From: Comamonas testosteroni TK102
Lineage (GTDB): Bacteria; Pseudomonadota; Gammaproteobacteria; Burkholderiales; Burkholderiaceae_C
Assembly: GCF_000739375.1 (NCBI RefSeq)
Contig: NZ_CP006704.1
Coordinates: 1 to 64,000 of the forward strand
DNA length: 64,000 bases
Direction of reading: 5' to 3'
Shown piece after piece: positions 11,457-19,984 of the stretch (positions within the stretch are counted from its first letter, which is position 1; every line of letters begins with the position of its first letter). The notes under the pieces are model-generated. The model saw only the letters and a list, made by a program, of their open reading frames with translations, was not told where the DNA came from and made no database searches. Both the position numbers and the translations under genes were made by a program.

Positions 11457-13231
11457 CAGGAGTCCTCGCCAACGAAGTGGTGCGCCAGCGCCGCAGCGAG
11501 TTCGCTCTTTAGGCGGTTCTCGGTCTCCTCGATCTGGCCCAGCAACGCCTTGTACTTGTCCAGCAGCACGTCGGGGTCGTGGCTCTCATCCTCGGGCGCG
11601 TTGGGGTTCTTCAGGTCCAGGTTAAAGATCGGCCAGTAGAGCCGGTCCCCGGCAACTTGGGCGTCACGGGCCTGCAGGCGCAGGTTGTCAGCCTGGACGC
11701 GTAGCGCGTCGATCTCTGTCTCTACAGGCTGGCGTTGCTTGGCATCGCTCACACCCTTAATGGATTCGCGCAGGTCGCGGATGCTGTTGTCCAGCGCGCT
11801 AGCCTCGTTGCTCAACTTTTGGGCACGGTCCCAATGCGGCTTCGCTAGACTTTCAGCCTGCTCTCGCTTGGTCTTGAAGTCCACCTTCCAGGCGAGTTCA
11901 TTCTCCGCCCGGTCGGCAAAGTCGTTGGCCTCGCTGCCCCACCAATCCTGCTCAGGCTTGAACTCCTCAAAACGGATCGGCTTGGTCTTGCTGTAGCTCT
12001 TGTAACCGGGCGGGTACGGGTGCTCGTAGTACCAGATGGTGTCGGTGTGAAAGTGCTCGGTGCCATCGTCCACCACCGCGCCCTTGGTGAAGAACAGCAA
12101 ATTCGTCTTGATGGTGGTGTACGGGGCGAATACGCCCCTGGGCAGGCGCACGATGGTGTGGAGCTTGCAGTCCCTCAGCAGCAACTTCTTTAGAGTGGCC
12201 TTGATGCCTTCGCCGAACAAAAAACCGTCGGGCAGCACCACGGCGGCACGGCCGTTCTCCTTCAGTAGCTTCTTGACAATCAGCGCCATGAACATGTCGG
12301 CGGTCTCGCGCGTGCGCAGGTCGGCCGGGTAGTCGCCGCCTACGCCGTCGTCTTCGTAGCCGCCGAAAGGCGGGTTGGTGATGATGCAGTCCACCTTGTC
12401 GTTAGCGCTCCACTCGTTCCAGCCCACGCCCAGGGTGTTGCGGTGCTCGATCTGGCTGGGCACATCGATGCCGTGCAGTAGCATGTTGGTGGTGCACAGC
12501 AGGTGCGGTAGCTGCTTCTTCTCGATGCCACGGATCAGGCCCTCAATGGCGGCCTTGTCGGCCGGGCTGGACTTGGCCGTCAGCTGGTTACGCAGGTGAT
12601 CGATGGCGGCCGTTAGAAACCCCCCGGTACCGCAGGCCGGGTCCATTACCGTCTCGCGCTTGGCCAGGCTAGGGTTCAACCGGTCGGCCATGAACTGGGT
12701 GATGGCACGCGGGGTGTAGAACTCGCCCGCGTTACCAGCTCCGCGCAGATCGTTTAGCATTTGTTCGTACACATCTCCCAGATTTGCGCGGGTCTTGAAG
12801 TCATGAAAATTGATGGCTTCTTCCAGCTTCTCTATTACCGCCAACATCTGGGTACCAGACTTCATGAAATTGTTAGCATCCTCAAAGATACTGCGCAATA
12901 CCTTGTGCTGAAGGCTGGCGTTAGCATCCAAGTCTTTTAGGGTTGGAAACAACTCATTGTTGACGAAGCTGATGATCGCGCTACCAGCAATCTGAGGCTT
13001 CTTCTTACCATCAGGACCTGCCACATAGGCGGCCCAGTTGCGCCAACGCATGGCCTCGGGCAACGGAGACTTGTATTTTTTGTTGTCGTCTTCCCACTCT
13101 TCCTCTCGCTGGTCGAAAACCTTGAGGAAAAGCATCCAGGTGAGCTGTCCAAGGCGCTGGGCATCGCCATCGACACCGTCGTCTTTACGCATGATGTCCT
13201 GGATGGACTTGATCGTACTGCTGAGATTCAT
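11456..13231 (-). CDS. hsdM: Type I restriction modification methyltransferase subunit HsdM
   Basis: N6-adenine methyltransferase subunit of the type I enzyme. With HsdS it methylates the recognition site, and with HsdR it forms the restriction complex. The 591-residue protein has the N-terminal helical HsdM domain (LSSTIKSIQDIMRKDDGVDGDAQRL), SAM-binding motif I DPACGTGGFLTAAI in the middle third and catalytic motif IV NPPFGG, the N6-adenine class signature. A predicted coiled segment near the C-terminus (about 490-545) is followed by LYWPIFNLDLKNPN. It lies 35 bases after hsdR and overlaps hsdS by one base, so M and S are translationally coupled. No defect is visible, so modification would depend on whether a functional HsdS can be made. 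Confidence 0.96.
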   Translation of the reverse strand: MNLSSTIKSIQDIMRKDDGVDGDAQRLGQLTWMLFLKVFDQREEEWEDDNKKYKSPLPEAMRWRNWAAYVAGPDGKKKPQIAGSAIISFVNNELFPTLKDLDANASLQHKVLRSIFEDANNFMKSGTQMLAVIEKLEEAINFHDFKTRANLGDVYEQMLNDLRGAGNAGEFYTPRAITQFMADRLNPSLAKRETVMDPACGTGGFLTAAIDHLRNQLTAKSSPADKAAIEGLIRGIEKKQLPHLLCTTNMLLHGIDVPSQIEHRNTLGVGWNEWSANDKVDCIITNPPFGGYEDDGVGGDYPADLRTRETADMFMALIVKKLLKENGRAAVVLPDGFLFGEGIKATLKKLLLRDCKLHTIVRLPRGVFAPYTTIKTNLLFFTKGAVVDDGTEHFHTDTIWYYEHPYPPGYKSYSKTKPIRFEEFKPEQDWWGSEANDFADRAENELAWKVDFKTKREQAESLAKPHWDRAQKLSNEASALDNSIRDLRESIKGVSDAKQRQPVETEIDALRVQADNLRLQARDAQVAGDRLYWPIFNLDLKNPNAPEDESHDPDVLLDKYKALLGQIEETENRLKSELAAALAHHFVGEDS

Positions 13232-13266
13232 CTCGTTGTTCTTGAATCGTGCCGCCCGACGCTAGG

Positions 13267-15726
13267 TCAGGCTTGCTTCTTGTCGCTCTCTGCGTAGAGG
13301 GCTTGTTCCAGAGCCTCAACGGCTTGGGTGAATTGTTGGACGCCGCCAAAGATATCGCGCCGAATATGAGTTTTGCTGCCAAACTGGTCGAAAGGCGGCA
13401 ACTCCAGCACTTTGGCGTCCTCTATATTGTGCACTCCGTGGTCAGCAAATTTTTCCAGCAAGGCCTCTAGCACGGCCCGCGCTTGGTCACCATATTTTCC
13501 GAACACATCGCGCTTCTTGACATTGTTGGCTCGCTCGCGACGGGTGAGCGGCTTCTGATCAAAGGCAACATGCGCCACCAAGTCAAAGACGTCTAACTCA
13601 GCGCCATTTGATACTGCTTGCTGCAAAACTTCCAGTGATACGCCGTGTCCGGCCAGTTCATCCAGGACCACTTGTTTGCGCTCAGCGCCTTTCCACCTAC
13701 GTAGGAATTCGTTCAAGCTGCCAAACTCGGACATCAGCACCTTTTTGATGTCATCTCTGAGCAGGACACGGTAGTCCTCAGTGATCAGCTTGCCGTTGGC
13801 ATCGAGGTACTGTGAACGTTCAACTGCGACGCGAACGTTCACGTCGTCGACGACGTACTTGACGCGGCCCTCTACACTGATACCGGTTGTAGTTTTAAGC
13901 GGGAAGACTTCCTCGTCAACCTCAGCAGAAAGAAGGACGGGAGGGTCGGTATCGCCCGATAGAACATCGGGCGGTACCACCGATTCATCGTCCTCAGGCT
14001 CGTAGATCACGACAGGCTCTCCGTCGAAGTCTGGATCGGAAAACAGACGTGTGGCGCCCTTGAAGTCCATAATTGTGAAATACAGCTTCTGGTAGTCCTC
14101 GCGCAGGCGCGTACCGCGGCCGATGATCTGCTTGAACTCGCTCATTGAATTGATGTTCTGGTCCAGAACAATCAGCTTGCAGGTCTTTGCATCCACTCCA
14201 GTGGTCAACAACTTTGAGGTGGTCGCGATGACTGGGTATGGCTCGTCGTTGTCGATAAAGTACGACAGCTGGGCCTTGCCCTCATTGTCATCACCGGTGA
14301 TACGCATAACGTAACGGCGATTACTAGCCGCAGCTGGAATGAGTCTGACCAGCTCTTGCCTCATCCGTTCAGCATGGTCTTGGTCATCGCAGAACACGAT
14401 AGTCTTCGCCATCGGATCCGTGGCCTTGAGATATTCCCACACCTTATTTGCCACCAAGCGGGTGCGCCTCTCCAGCACCAAACTGCGGTCAAAGTCCTTG
14501 GTGCTGTACAGCCGCTGCTCCACACTCTGGCCGAGCTTGTCGACCTTACCTTGTTCCGGTGTATAGCCAATGGCATCCATATCCGTCGCGATGCGAATCA
14601 CTTTGTAGGGCGCGAGGAATCCATCCTCAATGCCTTGCTTGAGCGAGTAGGTGTAGATAGGTTCCCCAAAGTACTTGTAGTTGTACTCGGGGTCCTCAAT
14701 TACGCGCATCCCCTTCTTCTTGTCGAGGCGACTCTTCTCTCTCGGAGTCGCTGTCAGGCCGATGTGCGTCGCAGACGCGAAGTAATTGAGCACCTCTCGC
14801 CAAGCTGAATCGTCAGTTGCGCTACCTCGATGGCACTCGTCTATCACAACTAAGTCAAAAAAATCAGCCGGGAAGTTCCGGTAGATCTGCTTCCATTCTT
14901 CACGGCCTGTCACCGCCTGGTAAAGAGCCAAGTAGATTTCATAGTTTTTTTTAACTTTGCGGTTGGTGACTTTGTGCATCACCTCGCCGAATGGGGCGAA
15001 GTCTTGTTGCATCGTCTGATCGACCAGAATATTCCGGTCCGCCAAAAACAGGATTCGCTTCTTGGCCTTGGCCTTCCAAAGGCGCCATATGATCTGGAAG
15101 GCGGTGTATGTCTTGCCCGTTCCCGTGGCCATCACCAACAGAACCCGTTGCTGCCCCTTTGCTATGGCCTCTATCGCACGGTTGATCGCAACGCGCTGAT
15201 AGTAGCGAGGCTCCTTGCCGCTACCATCGGTGTAGAAAGGCTGCTCAATGAGCGCTACCGTAGTAGGTTCATTCAAGCCCTTCCATCTCAAAAAGATGGC
15301 CCAAAGTTCAGCATACGTTGGAAAAGCATCAAGAAGAACTTCGCGCTCAGTGCAGTTGGACAAACCAGTTCGGTCGTGAATCAGGAATCCAGAACCGTTA
15401 CTGCTGATCGCGAAAGGCGCGTCTAGCATCTCAGCGTAGGCCAGCGCCTGCTGCATACCGTGCCCTATAGAGAATCGGGCGTGCTTTGCCTCAACAACCG
15501 CCAAGGGTAAATTTGGCCGCGCGTAAAGCACGTAGTCAGCCCGCTTTGGCCCTCCCTTAGCCTCTGGATTGCGCACACGGGCAGCCAATTTACCGCGCAC
15601 CAAGACCCGACCGGCGGTGAGATTGACTTCCTCTCGGAACTGAGACTGCAGCCATCCAGCGCTTTGCAGGGCGGGCGTGATGAACTTTGTACAGATGTCT
15701 CGTTCGCTGAGTTGGTGCATGTCCAC
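13267..15726 (-). CDS. hsdR: Type I restriction endonuclease subunit HsdR, EcoEI-like
   Basis: Motor and nuclease subunit that translocates DNA and cuts when two complexes collide. The 819-residue length and C-terminal domain fit the EcoEI/EcoAI branch rather than the longer EcoKI form. The nuclease site is ADYVLYARPNLPLAVVEAKH near 63-82 (D...ExK). Helicase motifs follow: MATGTGKTYTAF, VVIDECHRG and LTATPRE, with motif VI QIIGRGTRLREDY. I keep the GTG start at 15726 because a GGGAG lies 6 bases upstream; the ATG at 15720 would be 12 bases away. It is the first gene of the operon hsdR-hsdM-hsdS-ATPase-HNH-DUF91, with the promoter expected in the AT-rich stretch to its right. Confidence 0.95.
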   Translation of the reverse strand: MDMHQLSERDICTKFITPALQSAGWLQSQFREEVNLTAGRVLVRGKLAARVRNPEAKGGPKRADYVLYARPNLPLAVVEAKHARFSIGHGMQQALAYAEMLDAPFAISSNGSGFLIHDRTGLSNCTEREVLLDAFPTYAELWAIFLRWKGLNEPTTVALIEQPFYTDGSGKEPRYYQRVAINRAIEAIAKGQQRVLLVMATGTGKTYTAFQIIWRLWKAKAKKRILFLADRNILVDQTMQQDFAPFGEVMHKVTNRKVKKNYEIYLALYQAVTGREEWKQIYRNFPADFFDLVVIDECHRGSATDDSAWREVLNYFASATHIGLTATPREKSRLDKKKGMRVIEDPEYNYKYFGEPIYTYSLKQGIEDGFLAPYKVIRIATDMDAIGYTPEQGKVDKLGQSVEQRLYSTKDFDRSLVLERRTRLVANKVWEYLKATDPMAKTIVFCDDQDHAERMRQELVRLIPAAASNRRYVMRITGDDNEGKAQLSYFIDNDEPYPVIATTSKLLTTGVDAKTCKLIVLDQNINSMSEFKQIIGRGTRLREDYQKLYFTIMDFKGATRLFSDPDFDGEPVVIYEPEDDESVVPPDVLSGDTDPPVLLSAEVDEEVFPLKTTTGISVEGRVKYVVDDVNVRVAVERSQYLDANGKLITEDYRVLLRDDIKKVLMSEFGSLNEFLRRWKGAERKQVVLDELAGHGVSLEVLQQAVSNGAELDVFDLVAHVAFDQKPLTRRERANNVKKRDVFGKYGDQARAVLEALLEKFADHGVHNIEDAKVLELPPFDQFGSKTHIRRDIFGGVQQFTQAVEALEQALYAESDKKQA

Positions 15727-16071
15727 GTAGTGCTCCCAATAATTTCTTCAGGGCCAGTCTAGAGAGCAAGAAAGGCGCACGAACCAAGCTGTCTCTCCTG
15801 TAAGGATAGCCAGTACAGTTGCGACAAACAGCGATCCAGAAGTAACCCGTATTAAAACCGGCCCTTTCTCTTCTTTTACAACATTCGGTCAATTAACTAA
15901 AGACGAACTCCCGCTGGGCCGACTTACTTGAATTTAACAAACCACATAAAAATGATCTGATACATGCTCAATAGCGACTTAAAAAGGATTAACTGCTACT
16001 TAACGTTAAACACTAAGATGACATCTCACAAGGAAGTCTTTAGCTCCTTGTTGTTACCTAAGCCAGTAAGG
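15727..16071. promoter_or_regulatory. AT-rich intergenic stretch, expected hsd operon promoter
   Basis: These 345 bases hold no open reading frame of note and are much richer in A and T than their surroundings. Since hsdR is read leftward from here, the operon promoter must lie within it. I could not single out one clear -35/-10 pair. The 3' end of the unknown gene at 16072-16860 faces into it. Confidence 0.4.
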
Positions 16072-16860
16072 CTAAATACGTGAAGTGGCTTGTCGGGGCC
16101 CTAAAAGCATGCGAAGACTATAAGAAATGCCACCCAACCTAGGCGCAAGAAAAATTCTGTCTTTATCTACAGCATCCACTTGACCCGTCACCCCGTACCG
16201 ATCGCCGATCAGTGCGAGTAGATCATCCTTGACAGTTAGCAACGTCACATCTCTACGGCACGCCCAGTTAAGCAGATGGAGCACATAGTTTTCCGCAGTA
16301 AACGACAGCGGCGAGATGCCGATAACCGGTGGGCAATGACACAACAGTAGTCCTAGAGCATCGCGATGCCACAGACGACTAACTCGTCGAACCCCATAGA
16401 GACTGAGAGCCCCAGGACGTGAACGCCCAGCATGCATTGCAGGCAGTGCCTGAAAATGATGCGCAAACAATCGTATTTGAGCCTCGGGGGCGACGTCTTG
16501 GCATGAGTCAAGCCAAGCATTGGGCTCAGCAAGCGCCCGCCAAAGAATTGAGTTGTAAGCGGCGATAGCACCAGGCACCAGTGCCTCCGCATTTCGAACT
16601 ACATCTGGTATCCCCTCCAAAGACGCGCTCAAACCGCGTTTACCAGCAGCGACCTTCGATAACGATCCTGGCTGAGAAAAACCTTCTCCGTGCTCACGCT
16701 TGCTGATCCTTAGATGCGGAAAAAGCTTGCGCTCAATGCTCGCATACGAGTCCTCGGGCAGCCGTCTTTTCAGGTAAAGCACCCAATAAAGATCTCGCAG
16801 GGCGAGTGCCGCATCCTTGGACGGTCGTCCTTGCTTCGCGGGGATTCTTTGCTTTTCCAT
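16072..16860 (-). CDS. Hypothetical protein of the accessory island
   Basis: I do not recognise this 262-residue protein. The N-terminus is basic (EKQRIPAKQGRPSKDAAL, resembling an AT-hook-like or recombinase-type RPSKD patch) and is followed by helical sequence LYWVLYLKRRLPEDSYASIERKLFP. The rest shows no catalytic motif I can name and no signal peptide or clear membrane segment. I chose the ATG at 16860, not the upstream 16881, because GGAGGT sits 7 bases before it. Its 5' end faces the gp16-like gene at 16990, so the two are divergent and could share a control region. Codon use and the company of transposition remnants suggest acquired DNA. Confidence 0.55.
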   Translation of the reverse strand: MEKQRIPAKQGRPSKDAALALRDLYWVLYLKRRLPEDSYASIERKLFPHLRISKREHGEGFSQPGSLSKVAAGKRGLSASLEGIPDVVRNAEALVPGAIAAYNSILWRALAEPNAWLDSCQDVAPEAQIRLFAHHFQALPAMHAGRSRPGALSLYGVRRVSRLWHRDALGLLLCHCPPVIGISPLSFTAENYVLHLLNWACRRDVTLLTVKDDLLALIGDRYGVTGQVDAVDKDRIFLAPRLGGISYSLRMLLGPRQATSRI

Positions 16861-16989
16861 GCAGACCTCCGTACATCCCACACAGTCACGAAATTATTGA
16901 CTATTGAGACTGCTGGACGAAACCACAGCTGGCCTGAAGAATTCGTGGTGACGCATCAACTGCGTCAAATTCGTCAACGTGAATCTCAG

Positions 16990-17235
16990 ATGCCCCAGAT
17001 CCCTCAAACCTCACCGCTGAAATGCCCTACATGCGCAGCAACATTGCTTGCGCCAGAGCAGGCCAAGAGCACTAGTGAGGTTTGGGAGGATTTGCGTCAG
17101 CATGGCCAGTCTGCGCGTGACTGGGCCCTGGAACATGGCTTTGAGCCCACGTTGGTCTACAGCGTCTTGTCTGGAAATCGGAAGTGCCTGCGCGGCAAGT
17201 CCCATGAAGTAGCTAAAGCACTAGGCCTCAAATGA
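16990..17235 (+). CDS. Small DNA-binding protein, BcepMu gp16-like
   Basis: An 81-residue protein whose C-terminal two-thirds, VWEDLRQHGQSARDWALEHGF followed by PTLVYSVLSGNRKCLRGKSHEVAKALGLK, matches the BcepMu gp16 family of phage-associated helix-turn-helix proteins. A CPTC pair stands near the N-terminus. These proteins are found in Mu-like prophages and integrated elements and are presumed regulators. The open frame extends upstream to 16714, but that part overlaps the divergent gene and has no family character, so the ATG at 16990 is preferred. No other Mu-like gene is present, so this is probably an orphan left by an element. Family assignment is from memory of the motif, not from a search. 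Confidence 0.7.
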   Translation: MPQIPQTSPLKCPTCAATLLAPEQAKSTSEVWEDLRQHGQSARDWALEHGFEPTLVYSVLSGNRKCLRGKSHEVAKALGLK

Positions 17236-17263
17236 CCCACTCAGCTTCGCCCCAAGGACCGTA

Positions 17264-17304
17264 AAAAAGTGGAGCCCGTGATGGCTGCAACCGTCACGGG
17301 CTCC
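17264..17304 (-). terminator. Perfect 11-bp hairpin with T tract on the minus strand
   Basis: GGAGCCCGTGA (17271-17281) and TCACGGGCTCC (17294-17304) pair perfectly around a 12-base loop. Read leftward the stem is followed by ACTTTTTTAC. It is a convincing intrinsic terminator for minus-strand transcription, yet no minus-strand gene is recognisable between it and 17615. The rest of 17236-17614 holds nothing else I can identify. It may belong to a lost gene of the mobile element. Confidence 0.7.
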
Positions 17305-17614
17305 TGTCCAACCCGCCGGGAGTTGTCCAGCAGGAGTCGACAGCCATAGCTTATCCGCGTCTTGGATGCGGGTGCAACTCCCTCTTTGCCTAACTTTGCC
17401 AACCGGAACTTCCGGCCGGCAGGAAGAGCTGCACCCCAATGAAATTTCTCACCCATGGCCTGCACAGGTCATCGTCATACTTTTTGCGACGTACGCAGAC
17501 GAATTGCTACAGACCTCTGCGTTCATCCGAACATTTACGCGGACGGTGTAAAGCCCAACGCCCCCAAACAAACTCACCATCGCATCACGGCATTGAACAA
17601 CTCTGGGGGCGCAT

Positions 17615-18541
17615 ATGAGCATCACCCCAGTACGTCGCGTAGTGACGCGTAGTGGTCTTCACATCAGAGGCAAATTTCCGAGCCGCAAGATGAGTCGCAT
17701 GGTCGAGTGGGAATCCCCCTTTGAAGCGGACGCCATTCGACTATTTGAGTTCAACCCTGGCGTGCGCGCCTTCTACAGCCAACCTAGCGTTGAGCACTAC
17801 CACGATGCCTTCGGCACCGCACGAAGCTTTATTCCGGACTTTCGCGTTGACTGGCTACATGGAGGATCGCTGCTAGTCGAAGTGAAGTCAGATGCCGACG
17901 CGGCCTATCCACCCACCCAGCATTTGCTTGGCCTCAAAGCAATGGCGATGCAACTCCAAGGCAAGCCCTACCGGGTGCTCACGCCAACACAAATCAAAAG
18001 CCAAGTCACATTCGCATGGTTCGACGCGCACCGCGATGTACTGCTGCGTGCGACAAATCGCCTAACGCCTGAAGGCTATCTGATGAGCACGTTGGGGCGA
18101 AGCAGCATCGACAAGGACATCCGTTCCGAGCTTTTATCCATGATTCCCAGCCTTTGGCCCGACGTGTGGGCCGAGGCAGTAGCAATCGGCGTGCAGTCGA
18201 CAACCTCACTGAGCGGTGCACCTATCGCAGAGTACCTGCCCGAAAGACTAGTCTCCGGTCCTTTGGCCATTGTGGGCGACGCCGCTCACGTGGTTTCACC
18301 GATGACCGGCAGCGGCTTTGCCACAGGGGTAGATGACGCAGCCTTGCTTTCCCGCGCGCTAGCGGAGCGCCGCCACGATGAGTCAATGGCGGCAGCGTTG
18401 CTGCGCTATGAGAATGCACGCCTGCCCTACACTCGAGCTCTGGTTGCTCATTCGCGCCAGCTGAGTGCGCGGTATGTCAACCACGCATCCGGGGTCGACC
18501 TCGTGCAAGAAGACTATCATTCACCGCGGACGACGCCATAG
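17615..18541 (+). CDS. TnsA-like endonuclease fused to the C-terminus of an FAD monooxygenase
   Basis: A 308-residue chimera. Residues about 1-150 resemble the TnsA subunit of Tn7-type heteromeric transposases: WESPFEADAIRLFEFNPGVRAF near 29-50, FIPDFRV near 72-78 and LLVEVKSD near 86-93 give the E...D...EVK restriction-like site, and YRVLTPTQI near 118-126 matches the following TnsA segment. Residues about 200-300 are instead the C-terminal part of a PF01494-type flavin monooxygenase: LAIVGDAAHVVSPMTGSGFATGVDDAALLSRAL contains the FAD ribityl-binding GD. No TnsB, TnsC or flavin N-terminal half is present. The likely history is a junction formed by insertion or deletion that joined two truncated genes in frame. 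GGGGG lies just before the ATG. Whether the product is active is unknown. Confidence 0.8.
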   Translation: MSITPVRRVVTRSGLHIRGKFPSRKMSRMVEWESPFEADAIRLFEFNPGVRAFYSQPSVEHYHDAFGTARSFIPDFRVDWLHGGSLLVEVKSDADAAYPPTQHLLGLKAMAMQLQGKPYRVLTPTQIKSQVTFAWFDAHRDVLLRATNRLTPEGYLMSTLGRSSIDKDIRSELLSMIPSLWPDVWAEAVAIGVQSTTSLSGAPIAEYLPERLVSGPLAIVGDAAHVVSPMTGSGFATGVDDAALLSRALAERRHDESMAAALLRYENARLPYTRALVAHSRQLSARYVNHASGVDLVQEDYHSPRTTP

Positions 18542-18632
18542 GTTTAGCTTTTGATGGGTATAGCTTCCCACACCGTTGCTAGGAGCAAGAGCGAAAAAAT
18601 CAGTGAAGTTTTATCCCGCCTTTTGCATGCAA

Positions 18633-18656
18633 TTTGTCCCACGAATTGGTGACAAA
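18633..18656. repeat. 24-bp imperfect palindrome near the right edge of the island
   Basis: TTTGTCCC and GTGACAAA pair at 7 of 8 positions around ACGAATTG. It lies 90 bases after the chimeric TnsA/monooxygenase gene. It may be a protein-binding site of a former element end. I found no matching copy at the left edge. Confidence 0.35.
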
Positions 18657-18746
18657 AACGGGCAAGTCATTGATTTCAAAGACTCTGAAATCCCTTTTAT
18701 TCCAATCACTTACACCCCCTGCAGGTGAATTCAAGAAACAAAGAGA

Positions 18747-18774
18747 AGGCCGGCGGACGCTGGCCTTTTTTTAT
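18747..18774 (+). terminator. Hairpin and T tract ending the island, overlapping the gst stop
   Basis: GGCCGGCG, then GA, then CGCTGGCC (with one G-T pair) is followed by a run of seven T. It can end rightward transcription from the island. The T tract contains the stop codon of the converging glutathione transferase gene. Confidence 0.7.
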
Positions 18775-19388
18775 TTCAGCCTCTGCACCGAAGCCCTGGC
18801 CTTCACGCGCTCGAAATGGGCCGCCACGCGCGGGAACTCGGCGATGTCCACGCCGTCGCCCTTGAGCCAGCCGGCCACGGTGTAGAGATAGCCGTCGGCC
18901 ACGGTGAACTGCTCACCCATCACCCAGGTCTTGTCACCCAGATAGTGCTGTTCGATCACGGCAAAGCATTCGCGCATGTTCTGCGGCACCTTGGCGCGCA
19001 TGGCGGCCTGGGCGGCCTCGTCGTCGGCCCAGCGCGAGGCGCGCGGACGGTGGGCGTGGGCGATGTGCGCGGTCGATGCCAGATAGGCATTGAACTCCTG
19101 CATCTGCGCCAGCGCGAAGGGATCATTGAGCGGCGCCAGTCTTGCCTGCGGATGGGTCTGCGCCACGTACAGCAGCAGCGCGGGAGTCTCGGTCAGCACA
19201 CCGTGTTCCGTGGCCAGCGCGGGCACTCTGCCCTTGGGATTGATGCTCAGGTATTCGGGGCTGCGCTGCTCGTTGTCGGCAAAGCTCAGCGTCTTGAGCG
19301 TGAACTGGGCATCCGCCTCATAAAGCGCAATCAGTACGGCCTGCGCGCAGGTGCCAGCTGCGTAGTAAAGCGTGGTTTGGCTTGCCAA
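18771..19388 (-). CDS. Glutathione S-transferase family protein
   Basis: Cytosolic glutathione transferase-like enzyme of 205 residues that would conjugate or reduce electrophiles with glutathione. The thioredoxin-like N-terminal domain shows LYYAAGTCAQAVLIALYEAD (Cys near residue 14) and the glutathione-contact block NPKGRVPAL near 50-58, then TETPALLLYVA near 66-76. The helical C-terminal domain contains the WVMGEQFTVADGYLYT hydrophobic-staple segment near 153-168. It is transcribed toward the island and appears to be the first normal chromosomal gene on that side. The related GstA gene at 41800 is a paralogue. The substrate is unknown. Confidence 0.93.
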   Translation of the reverse strand: MASQTTLYYAAGTCAQAVLIALYEADAQFTLKTLSFADNEQRSPEYLSINPKGRVPALATEHGVLTETPALLLYVAQTHPQARLAPLNDPFALAQMQEFNAYLASTAHIAHAHRPRASRWADDEAAQAAMRAKVPQNMRECFAVIEQHYLGDKTWVMGEQFTVADGYLYTVAGWLKGDGVDIAEFPRVAAHFERVKARASVQRLK

Positions 19389-19544
19389 AATCGTTCTCCC
19401 GTGGATGGTGATATGCCTGTGCAGTGTAGGCTGCTGCGCAGCCGGCTCAATCCCATGAACCGGGTCTGCTCATAGCAATGGCGCAAGGCAGACATCGACA
19501 TCTCATGGCAGCATCGCGCTTCTGCCAGAAGTGCCCCACCCGAA

Positions 19545-19946
19545 ATGAAATCCTCCATCCGCATTGTTGACGTCGACCGCCTGGAAACCTGGAGCAAGTA
19601 CAAGGCCGGCATGTGTGACAGCTGCGCGGCCAATTGCTGCACCATGCCGCTGGAGGTGCGCCTGCCGGATCTGGTGCGCCTGGAGCTGGTGGACCCGTTC
19701 GAGGTCGAGAACATCGAGCCCAAGCTGATCGCCAAGCGGCTGCTGAAGATGCGCATGATCGACCACTTCAACCCCAAGCACGAGATCTTCACCATGGCCC
19801 GCCGGGCGGGTGGCGACTGCAATTTCCTGGACAAGAACACGCGCCGCTGCACGGTCTATGAAAAGCGCCCCGAAACCTGCAGATTGCACCCCAAGAAAGG
19901 CCCCAAACCAGGGTTCTGTGCCTATGGCAACAAGGCGCTTTCATAG
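19545..19946 (+). CDS. YkgJ family cysteine cluster protein
   Basis: A 133-residue protein with the YkgJ/Fli(B)-type cysteine pattern: CDSCAANCC near 24-32 and, in the second half, GGDCNFLD, RRCTVYEKRPETCR and GFCAYG. This arrangement is thought to bind a zinc ion or an iron-sulfur cluster. The molecular role is not established for the family. It lies alone between the divergent gst gene and the DUF3883 gene, 38 bases before the latter. The start at 19545 is the only plausible ATG before the conserved region. Confidence 0.88.
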   Translation: MKSSIRIVDVDRLETWSKYKAGMCDSCAANCCTMPLEVRLPDLVRLELVDPFEVENIEPKLIAKRLLKMRMIDHFNPKHEIFTMARRAGGDCNFLDKNTRRCTVYEKRPETCRLHPKKGPKPGFCAYGNKALS

Positions 19947-19984
19947 CAGCAAGCAGTGCGTTTAATCCCTGGCAAGATCGGGAC

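Noticed and set aside
18541..18770. A tRNA or tmRNA attachment site at the island right edge
   Set aside because: I could not fold a cloverleaf or find a CCA end or a duplicated core at the left edge.
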